A stretch of 5,962 bases of DNA from Pseudomonadota bacterium (GTDB taxonomy: Bacteria; Pseudomonadota; Alphaproteobacteria; Rhizobiales; Xanthobacteraceae), in contig JAEYTJ010000339.1 of assembly GCA_023434095.1 (NCBI GenBank), forward strand, positions 1-5,962, read 5' to 3'. The stretch's first letter is position 1. Every line of letters begins with the position of its first letter. The translations under genes and the position numbers were made by a program. The notes under the pieces were generated by a model. That model did no database searches and was not told where the DNA came from. It was given only the letters and a program-made list of their open reading frames with translations. Of the stretch, positions 1-4,611 are shown in pieces.

Positions 1-503
1 ATGCGCTGGGCGACATAGGCGGAATTGGCGATGAAGGCGTCGACCCGCGCGGCGGTCGTCACGTCCCACTGCCGCAAGCCGGGCCCGAAGAGCGACATGG
101 CCAGCCGCGTGAGCCGGCCGGAGGCGGCGCGGTATTGCGGCTCCAGATCCCAGAGATAGCGCAGGGGCGAATGGCAGTAGCAGACATGCAGGCTGTCCGG
201 CCGCGTCACCACGCCCTTGGCGGGGCCGGCCTCGCTGGAGATCACAAGGTCGTAGTCCGTGAGGTCGAGACTTTCCAGCGCGTAGGGCATCAGCGGCAGC
301 ATCTTCTGATAATGCCGACGGCCGCCGATCTTCTGCAAAAAGGAGGTGGTGATGGGGTGGCGCCGGATCGTGTCGGAAAGATGAGCCGGCTCCGCAACCA
401 GCGTGAAGATGTCGGCATCGGGATAGAGGCGGCAGAAGGATTCCAGCACCTTCTCCCCGCCCCTCATCCCGACCAGCCAATAATGGACCAGGGCGACCTT
501 CAT
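1..503 (-). CDS. Glycosyltransferase, GT4-like, N-terminal part (runs off the left edge)
   Basis: The reverse strand is open from an ATG at 503-501 to the window edge, giving 167 complete codons and no stop. The protein starts MKVALVHYWLVGMRGGEKVL, the usual opening of a GT-B, GT4-type sugar transferase: a first beta strand followed by the glycine-rich GMRGGEK loop near residues 12-18. Further typical pieces are CYCHSPLRYLWD at about 108-119 and DAFIANSAYVAQR at 155-167, the segment leading into the C-terminal nucleotide-sugar domain. That domain, with its E-x7-E motif, lies outside the window. Relatives include mannosyltransferases of O-antigen and exopolysaccharide loci, but donor and acceptor cannot be told here. 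An in-frame GTG lies directly before the ATG, and no strong ribosome site is visible. It lies 59 bases downstream of the epimerase gene in the same direction, so the two are probably cotranscribed. It is a cytoplasmic or membrane-associated enzyme by family. Confidence 0.9.
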   Translation of the reverse strand, partial: MKVALVHYWLVGMRGGEKVLESFCRLYPDADIFTLVAEPAHLSDTIRRHPITTSFLQKIGGRRHYQKMLPLMPYALESLDLTDYDLVISSEAGPAKGVVTRPDSLHVCYCHSPLRYLWDLEPQYRAASGRLTRLAMSLFGPGLRQWDVTTAARVDAFIANSAYVAQR

Positions 504-519
504 CACATCTCGTCTTTCA

Positions 520-541
520 TCGAAGCGGTGTCGAAGCGGTG
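520..541. repeat. 11-bp perfect tandem duplication
   Basis: TCGAAGCGGTG occurs twice head to tail (520-530 and 531-541). It lies in the 59-base spacer between the epimerase stop and the glycosyltransferase start on the minus strand. It looks like a simple slippage or duplication product in noncoding sequence and has no evident function. Confidence 0.85.
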
Positions 542-562
542 TTGGGGCGGGAGGTCGTGCTG

Positions 563-1528
563 TCAGTCGAACGCGCCGGCGGAATCGTCCTTCCAGCGGG
601 CCAGCGCCGACGTCAGCTGGCCGCTGCGGGCGAGGCCGCGCGAGTCCAGCCAGGACGGCACCACATCCGTCGAACGTACCAGCTTCATCACGCGGTCCGG
701 GTGGATGCCGATACCTGCGCCGGCGACCGGCCGCAAGGCGGCCGCGGCCCCCAGCACGAGGGCGCGGGGCACGGTCAGCGTCCGCGCCTGCGGAAAATGG
801 TGCGCGCGGAAGGTCTCGACGATCTCCTCCAGCGTGTAGCGGTCGGGATAGCAGCCATTGAACAGCAGGAAGCGCTCTTCCAGAGACGCGGCGTGGAGCA
901 GCGCGTCCACGAGGTCCTCGACATAGTAGCAGGCCTTGATGGTGTCGCGCCGGCCGGGATAGACGAAGAGCCCCCGGCGCAGCAGCCGGGCGAGCCTCGT
1001 GAAATTGCCGCCTTCGCCATGACCGAAGATCACCGCCGGCCGGCAGATGACGAGGCGCCGCTCCGCCGCCTCCGCCAGCCAGGCGCGGTGAACATCCTCC
1101 GCCATCGCCTTCGAGCGCCCATAGGACGATTCCGGCTGGCGCCGGGAGGATTCCGATTTCGTGTCCTCGCCGGGCCCGTAGACCGAGATCGAACTGGTGA
1201 AGACCATCGTTCCCACCTGATGGCGGCGGGCAAAGGCGCAGACTTCCAGCGCTCCGTGGATATTCGTCTCGTAATACTCGTGGTCCGGATGGCCCGGCGT
1301 GGTGTGGACGGCCGCGAGATTGAAGATCACCCCCACCTCGCCGTCGACGGAGAGCGCGGAGAGATCACGCACATCGCCCATTCGGTACTCGACGCCAGGG
1401 ACCCGGATCTTCGGCGGGCGGATATCGATGCTGATAAGCCGGGACGGACCTGTCTGGGTCAGTTTCCGCAGCAGATGGGAACCTATGAAACCGCCGCCAC
1501 CGAAAACAATTATGGCTTCGCCCTGCAT
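563..1528 (-). CDS. NAD-dependent nucleotide-sugar epimerase/dehydratase (extended SDR)
   Basis: A complete 321-residue protein, the usual length for extended short-chain dehydrogenases acting on nucleotide sugars. The Rossmann NAD-binding loop is GGGGFIGSHL (G10, G13, G16), and D35 at the end of the second strand is the expected NAD-ribose ligand. NLAAVHT at 70-76 is the family's NxAA segment. The catalytic set is visible: TSSISVYG at 111-118 supplies the Ser/Thr, and YGRSK gives Y136 and K140. The C-terminal part (CRPAVIFGHGE, then YYVEDLVDAL) follows the epimerase pattern. The substrate cannot be assigned; it may be a UDP- or GDP-sugar epimerase, a 4,6-dehydratase or a 4-reductase. The ATG is preceded by GGGGAAGG one base upstream, a close but plausible ribosome site. 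It is the first gene of the minus-strand unit, divergent from the sugar-phosphate transferase, and a soluble cytoplasmic enzyme by family. Confidence 0.92.
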   Translation of the reverse strand: MQGEAIIVFGGGGFIGSHLLRKLTQTGPSRLISIDIRPPKIRVPGVEYRMGDVRDLSALSVDGEVGVIFNLAAVHTTPGHPDHEYYETNIHGALEVCAFARRHQVGTMVFTSSISVYGPGEDTKSESSRRQPESSYGRSKAMAEDVHRAWLAEAAERRLVICRPAVIFGHGEGGNFTRLARLLRRGLFVYPGRRDTIKACYYVEDLVDALLHAASLEERFLLFNGCYPDRYTLEEIVETFRAHHFPQARTLTVPRALVLGAAAALRPVAGAGIGIHPDRVMKLVRSTDVVPSWLDSRGLARSGQLTSALARWKDDSAGAFD

Positions 1529-1571
1529 GCCTTCCCCAGTCCGCCAGCCCCGCTGCTGTCCACGCCACCGC

Positions 1572-1585
1572 AGACCGCCCGGTCT
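1572..1585. repeat. Palindrome AGACCG-CC-CGGTCT upstream of the epimerase
   Basis: Two perfect 6-base arms are separated by 2 bases, about 45 bases before the epimerase ATG on the minus strand. A run of five A follows on the plus strand, which is five T before the stem on the minus strand. The T run is therefore on the wrong side for a terminator in either direction. It could be an operator or a hairpin in the epimerase mRNA leader. It may also be chance in GC-rich DNA. Confidence 0.5.
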
Positions 1586-1615
1586 AAAAACGTTCCAAAT
1601 TCGTATCAGTAGCGC

Positions 1616-1631
1616 TTAACCATTTTGTTAA
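1616..1631. promoter_or_regulatory. Possible CtrA-like site (TTAACCAT half-site, TTAA-N8-TTAA)
   Basis: TTAACCATTTTGTTAA is both a 5-base inverted repeat (TTAAC / GTTAA) and a pair of TTAA boxes. TTAACCAT matches the half-site described for the alphaproteobacterial cell-cycle regulator CtrA, whose full consensus is TTAA-N7-TTAA. Here the spacing is 8, so only the half-site fits exactly. It lies about 90 bases upstream of the epimerase and about 300 upstream of the sugar-phosphate transferase. The match is suggestive only, because short A/T motifs arise easily in the AT-rich part of an intergenic region. Confidence 0.3.
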
Positions 1632-1672
1632 ACGATCAGCTGGCCCATCGGACCAATAATCACCATGGATTG

Positions 1673-1702
1673 TTGCACGGCGGCAATCATCTCTGCTATG
1701 TA
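1673..1702 (+). promoter_or_regulatory. Candidate sigma70-type promoter with extended -10 for the sugar-phosphate transferase unit
   Basis: A weak -35 box TTGCAC (1673-1678) is followed after 18 bases by TATGTA (1697-1702), with TG one base upstream (1694-1695) making an extended -10. Predicted transcription would start near 1709 and leave a leader of about 210 bases. The -10 shares only TAT with the consensus, so the call rests on the TG element, the spacing and the AT-rich setting. A perfect inverted repeat covers the -10. Confidence 0.3.
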
Positions 1703-1714
1703 AATACCATAGCA
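1694..1714. repeat. Perfect inverted repeat TGCTATG-N7-CATAGCA, candidate operator
   Basis: Two exact 7-base arms lie around a 7-base AT-rich spacer (TAAATAC), a total of 21 bases. This geometry suits a dimeric helix-turn-helix regulator contacting two successive major grooves. The left arm overlaps the candidate extended -10, so a bound protein would be expected to block transcription to the right. No regulator gene is in the window, so the binding protein is unknown. It could also form a weak RNA hairpin. Confidence 0.5.
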
Positions 1715-1812
1715 ATTGAAGCGGCATAAGGAAGCTGGCGACAGGCCGATGGTGCATTTCGCACGGTCGGATCAGTACCCCTCTTCCGCTTGAGAACAGA
1801 CCGGCGGTGCAT

Positions 1813-1923
1813 ATGACGGCCCGCTGTCGTCCAGTGGTTATGCCTTGCTGCGACAAGGCCGATGAGCGGAACCTTTGCCGGCTGATGCACTGGGCGCCAG
1901 CACCCTTTCGGCTTCTGGGATGA
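1813..1923 (+). CDS. Possible 36-residue leader ORF, ATGA-coupled to the sugar-phosphate transferase
   Basis: An ATG at 1813 opens 36 codons ending in TGA at 1921-1923. That TGA overlaps the ATG at 1920 of the next gene in an ATGA, a common sign of translational coupling. The peptide begins MTARCRPVVMPCCDKADERN and carries four cysteines (5, 12, 13, 22); I do not recognise it. Evidence against: there is no good ribosome site, GC at third positions is only about two thirds (lower than in the real genes), and the frame is open upstream to 1720, which may be chance. In-frame alternative starts are GTG at 1807 and ATG at 1840. Treat it as a candidate. Confidence 0.25.
   Translation: MTARCRPVVMPCCDKADERNLCRLMHWAPAPFRLLG
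1842..1859 (+). other. Leader hairpin GCCTTG-N6-CAAGGC
   Basis: A perfect 6-base-pair stem with a 6-base loop (CTGCGA) lies in the leader of the sugar-phosphate transferase, inside codons 10-16 of the short leader ORF. No T run follows, so it is not an intrinsic terminator. It may affect leader folding or be incidental. Confidence 0.4.
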
Positions 1924-3359
1924 AAGACGGACGCATGAATGGCATCGGCGCTTACGGCGGCACGCGCGACGCCGCCGGGGGCGAGGTGTCGGAGGAACGT
2001 TCCCCCGACCGGCTCATGCGCTACCGCGACTCCCTTCGCGTCTGCCTCACGGCCGGGGTCGCCGCCATCGACCTGCTCGCCCTTGCGGCCGCCTGCCTCA
2101 GCGGCGCCGCCTTGCGCCACGGCACCCCGTTCGACGGCAATTGGGAAATCTTCTTCTTTCTCGCCCCCACTTACCTGCTCGCGGCGGTCAGCCTGCGCGC
2201 CTATTCCATCGAGGCGGTGACCTCGATCACCCGGGCGATCTCGTCCGCCTTCACCGCCTTGCTCATCACCGCTGGCCTGTTCCTCACCGCCCTCTTCGCA
2301 CTGAAGGTCGGCAGCCTGCTCTCCCGCCTCGAGATCGGCTACAGCTTCCTGATGGCTTTCGCGCTGATCGGCGTGGGCCGGCTCGGCTCCACCCTGCTGA
2401 CGCGAAACCGCCTGCTGCCGATCGTCGCACCGAGGCTTCTGATTCTCACCGACCAGGCCGGACACGGCACCGGCAAGAGCGAGTCGCTGACCACCTATCT
2501 GGATGTCGGCGCGGCCGGGCTGACGCCCCGCCTGCACGACCCCGCCTTCTTCGCCGCGCTGAGCGAGGCCATAGGCTATGCCGACCGGATCATCCTCGCC
2601 TTCCCGGATCCGCGCGCGCGGCTGCAATGGACCGAGGCGATGCGGCTGAGCGGCTTTGAAGCCGAGGTCGTGGTCGATCTCGGCGGCTTCGAGCCGCTCT
2701 CGCTGTCGCGCTGGAACGAGCGCACGACCCTGCTCGTGTCGCGCGGTCCGCTGACGCTCGCCGAGCGCCTGACCAAGAGCGCGTTCGATGTCGCCGTCAC
2801 CCTCCCTCTGCTCCTCGTCGCCGCCCCGACCGTCGCGGCCGCTGCCCTGCTGGTGAAGCTCGACAGCCCCGGCCCGGCCTTCTTCGTGCAGGAGCGGGTG
2901 GGCCGGAACAACCGCCCCTATCGCTGCTTCAAGCTGCGGACCATGCGGACCGACATGACCGACATGACCGGCAAGGTCTCGGCCTCGCGCAGCGACCGCC
3001 GCGTCACTCGGGTCGGCCGACTGCTGAGGCGCACCAGCATCGACGAGCTGCCGCAGCTCTTCAACGTGCTGATCGGCAATATGAGCCTTGTCGGGCCCCG
3101 TCCACATGCGCTGGGCTCGCGGGCCGAGGGAGCGCTGTTCTGGGAACTCGTCCCCGACTATTGGAGCCGCCATGCGGTGAAGCCGGGCCTGACCGGCCTC
3201 GCCCAGATTCGTGGCCTGCGCGGCGCGACGCAGAGCCGCCGGGACATCGAGGCGCGAGTCGCCTCGGACCTCGAATACATCAACAACTGGTCGCTCTGGA
3301 TGGACGTGAAGGTTCTGCTGCTCACCGTCCGCGTCATCGTCCACCGCAATGCGCATTGA
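1920..3359 (+). CDS. Polyprenyl-phosphate sugar-1-phosphate transferase (exopolysaccharide initiating enzyme)
   Basis: A complete 479-residue membrane protein of the bacterial sugar transferase (WbaP/WcaJ/ExoY-like) family. It transfers a sugar-1-phosphate, commonly Gal or Glc, from a UDP-sugar to undecaprenyl phosphate, the first step of repeat-unit assembly. Four hydrophobic segments lie at about 40-65, 76-97, 105-130 and 140-160. A degenerate Rossmann-like middle region follows at about 170-275, then a fifth hydrophobic segment at about 288-312. The C-terminal catalytic domain has DSPGPAFFVQERVG (315-328), FKLRTM (337-342), the SIDELPQ segment with the D375-E376 dyad, SLVGPRP (389-395) and KPGLTGLAQIRG (421-432). 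This large five-segment form matches whole-length family members. Start: ATG 1920 was chosen because the preceding short ORF ends on it; ATG 1935 and TTG 1875 are in-frame alternatives, and ribosome sites are weak for all. It is first in the rightward unit. The actual sugar cannot be read from sequence. Confidence 0.93.
   Translation: MKDGRMNGIGAYGGTRDAAGGEVSEERSPDRLMRYRDSLRVCLTAGVAAIDLLALAAACLSGAALRHGTPFDGNWEIFFFLAPTYLLAAVSLRAYSIEAVTSITRAISSAFTALLITAGLFLTALFALKVGSLLSRLEIGYSFLMAFALIGVGRLGSTLLTRNRLLPIVAPRLLILTDQAGHGTGKSESLTTYLDVGAAGLTPRLHDPAFFAALSEAIGYADRIILAFPDPRARLQWTEAMRLSGFEAEVVVDLGGFEPLSLSRWNERTTLLVSRGPLTLAERLTKSAFDVAVTLPLLLVAAPTVAAAALLVKLDSPGPAFFVQERVGRNNRPYRCFKLRTMRTDMTDMTGKVSASRSDRRVTRVGRLLRRTSIDELPQLFNVLIGNMSLVGPRPHALGSRAEGALFWELVPDYWSRHAVKPGLTGLAQIRGLRGATQSRRDIEARVASDLEYINNWSLWMDVKVLLLTVRVIVHRNAH
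2948..2965. repeat. 9-bp tandem duplication inside the sugar-phosphate transferase gene
   Basis: GACCGACAT is repeated twice in frame and encodes TDMTDM at residues 344-349, directly after the conserved KLRTM segment. It does not disturb the reading frame. The segment is a loop of variable sequence in this family, so the effect is probably neutral. Confidence 0.7.
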
Positions 3360-3363
3360 GACC

Positions 3364-3441
3364 ATGTCCCCTCACGCACCTTCGTCGGCCGGCGGCTCTG
3401 CCGCCCCCTCCAGCCGGGCATGCGGGCCTCATGCCGGTTGA
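3364..3441 (+). other. Short open frame in the gap before the GT4 gene, doubtful
   Basis: An ATG four bases after the sugar-phosphate transferase stop opens 25 codons (MSPHAPSSAGG...), ending in TGA at 3439-3441, 11 bases inside the next gene. No ribosome site is evident and the peptide is low in complexity (Ser, Ala, Gly, Pro). It could relay ribosomes across the 71-base gap to the GT4 start, but there is no positive evidence that it is translated as a product. Confidence 0.15.
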
Positions 3442-4549
3442 CGTCGAGTTCTCCCTCGCGCTCAACGACCGGACCGGCAAGCTGTTTCTCGGCCGGGAGA
3501 TCATTGCCGCGCTCGGCGAGCGGGTGGCCTCCGTGCGCTATGGCCGGCGGAAGGCGTTTCCGCGAAGCGATCTCGGCCGGCGCATAGCCGGACGGCTGAC
3601 GCGATGGGAAACCACCGCCCGCGTCTTCCATCCCGGCCTTGCCGCAGTGCTGCCGCGGCTGCGGACTCCGCACCCGACGCTGCATCTCGATCCGCTCAGC
3701 GTGGTGCGTCATCGGCTGGAGGGCCGCGATATCGTGCTCTGCCACGATGTGGGGCCACTCACCTATCCCGACCAATTCGCCCCGGGGGTCGACCGGCTCT
3801 ACGCGCACGCCTATGCGCGCATCCGCTCGGCGAAGCCGCACATGGTGTTCGTCAGCCGCACCTCGCAGCAGGCGTTTCACGCGCTGTTCGGCGAGGATTT
3901 CCCCTCGTCCACCGTCATCTACATTCCGGTGCGCGGGGAAATGTCCGGGCCCCCCGCCTCCCGGTCGCCCGAAGCGCGATCCTCCGAGGCGCGGCCGGCA
4001 GGGGTGGACACGCCCTTTCTGCTCACGGTCGGCAGCATAGGGAGGCGCAAGAACCAGGCGCGCTGCATCGCGGCCTTCGCCCGCAGCGGGCTCGCTGCGC
4101 AGGGGTGGCGATATGTGCTTATCGGAGGCCGGGAACCCGGCGCCGAGGAGGCCATCGCCCTGGGGACGACGACCGCGGGCGTGGTCATGCCGGGCTATGC
4201 CGGCGATGCCGAACTGCGCTGGCTCTATCGCCATGCCGACGGATTCGTGCTCATGAGCCTGCTGGAGGGATTCGGCATGCCGGTGATCGAAGCGGCGGAG
4301 CACGGCCTGCCGTGCCTGGTGACGGAAAGCAGCGTGCTCGCCGAGGTGGGCGGGCCGGCAATGCTGCGCGCCGACGCCACGGACGAAGCCGCCATCGCGG
4401 AGGGCATGCGCGCGCTGGCCGGAATGCCGCCGGCCGAGCGGGCCGAGCGCGTGGCGCGCGGCCGGGCCCACCTCGCCCTGTTTGACCGCGAACGCGTGCT
4501 GGGCCAATGGCGCGAGCTCGTCGACCGGGTCGCCGGAGGCGCATCATGA
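3431..4549 (+). CDS. Glycosyltransferase, family GT4 (GT-B fold)
   Basis: A complete 372-residue protein, the normal length for GT4 retaining sugar transferases. The N-terminal domain opens with SLALNDRTGKLFLGREII (residues 8-25) and includes LCHDVGPLTYPDQF (103-116) and the FVSRTSQQAF segment (140-149) typical of the first Rossmann domain's end. After a Pro/Ser/Arg-rich linker (172-191), the donor-binding domain begins with LLTVGSIGRRKNQ (197-209), where R205 and K207 are the expected phosphate contacts. EGFGMPVIE (E279, E287) is the GT4 E-x7-E signature that binds the nucleotide sugar. The start is placed at ATG 3431, because the in-frame sequence upstream runs back into the preceding gene and does not resemble a glycosyltransferase; GCGGG five bases upstream is a weak ribosome site. 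It lies 71 bases after the initiating transferase and probably adds an early sugar to the lipid-linked unit. Sugar specificity is unknown. Confidence 0.92.
   Translation: MPVDVEFSLALNDRTGKLFLGREIIAALGERVASVRYGRRKAFPRSDLGRRIAGRLTRWETTARVFHPGLAAVLPRLRTPHPTLHLDPLSVVRHRLEGRDIVLCHDVGPLTYPDQFAPGVDRLYAHAYARIRSAKPHMVFVSRTSQQAFHALFGEDFPSSTVIYIPVRGEMSGPPASRSPEARSSEARPAGVDTPFLLTVGSIGRRKNQARCIAAFARSGLAAQGWRYVLIGGREPGAEEAIALGTTTAGVVMPGYAGDAELRWLYRHADGFVLMSLLEGFGMPVIEAAEHGLPCLVTESSVLAEVGGPAMLRADATDEAAIAEGMRALAGMPPAERAERVARGRAHLALFDRERVLGQWRELVDRVAGGAS
4535..4539 (+). promoter_or_regulatory. Strong Shine-Dalgarno GGAGG before ATG 4546
   Basis: GGAGG lies inside the last codons of the GT4 gene, six bases before ATG 4546. 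This is the best-spaced and strongest ribosome site seen in the window. The ATG it serves does not start the next glycosyltransferase but a 21-codon ORF. Confidence 0.6.
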
Positions 4550-4611
4550 CCGGCGCCGCCCCGGCGCGTGCCCGGTGCCTTCCGCGCGGCGGAAAGGCCG
4601 AGCGCTCATGA
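4546..4611 (+). CDS. Possible 21-residue bridging ORF between the GT4 and GT2 genes
   Basis: The ATG at 4546 overlaps the GT4 stop (ATGA, 4546-4549). The ORF ends in TGA at 4609-4611, which overlaps the GT2 ATG at 4608 in a second ATGA. It has the strongest ribosome site in the window. The product is a small, basic, Arg/Ala/Gly-rich peptide beginning MTGAAPARARCLPRGG, with no recognised family, hydrophobic segment or signal peptide. The likeliest role, if translated, is to pass ribosomes from one glycosyltransferase gene to the next. An alternative is that GT2 once began at 4546 and an indel in this stretch broke the N-terminus; GT2 is in another frame, two bases out. Translation is plausible, but function as a peptide is not shown. 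Confidence 0.35.
   Translation: MTGAAPARARCLPRGGKAERS

Larger units (their letters stand above)
1529..1919. other. Divergent intergenic region between the two glycan transcription units
   Basis: About 390 bases separate the epimerase start from the chosen start of the sugar-phosphate transferase. The stretch from about 1585 to 1730 is clearly richer in A/T than the flanking genes, as expected for a promoter region. It holds a palindrome at 1572-1585, a TTAACCAT site at 1616-1623, a 7-bp-arm inverted repeat at 1694-1714 over a candidate -10, a hairpin at 1842-1859 and a short leader ORF from 1813. Both transcription units must be read from here unless they are served by more distant promoters. 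No RNA gene or terminator was recognised. Confidence 0.75.

Noticed and set aside
1572..1590. Palindrome followed by five A, considered as an intrinsic terminator
   Set aside because: The T run precedes the stem on the minus strand, and A follows it on the plus strand, so the order is wrong for both directions.
539..1612. Long plus-strand open frame (357 codons) opposite the epimerase gene
   Set aside because: It is antisense to a clear SDR gene with full catalytic motifs. The translation is Arg/Gly/Ala-rich with no recognisable domain, typical of antisense frames in GC-rich DNA.
1665..1703. 12-codon ORF in the divergent region
   Set aside because: It lies upstream of the predicted transcription start, has no ribosome site, and its length is expected by chance.
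1749..1793. 14-codon ORF starting at ATG 1749 downstream of AAGGAAG
   Set aside because: The ribosome site is about 14 bases away, which is too far, and the ORF is very short and unlinked to any start.
1875..1919. TTG start for the sugar-phosphate transferase
   Set aside because: It adds 15 residues before the first ATG without a ribosome site; ATG 1920 or 1935 is simpler. It cannot be excluded from sequence alone.
1584..3365. Very long minus-strand open frame (593 codons) opposite the sugar-phosphate transferase
   Set aside because: It is low in complexity and rich in Gly, Gln, Glu, Arg and Ala. It lies antisense to a well-supported membrane transferase, and its length is explained by high GC lowering stop frequency.
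3161..3430. N-terminal extension of the GT4 gene by 90 codons
   Set aside because: It overlaps the end of the sugar-phosphate transferase and is Arg/Pro-rich without GT-B features. The family-like sequence begins just after ATG 3431.
3158..4507. Minus-strand open frame (449 codons) opposite the GT4 gene
   Set aside because: It has no domain or motif, and the opposite strand encodes a complete GT4 enzyme with E-x7-E.
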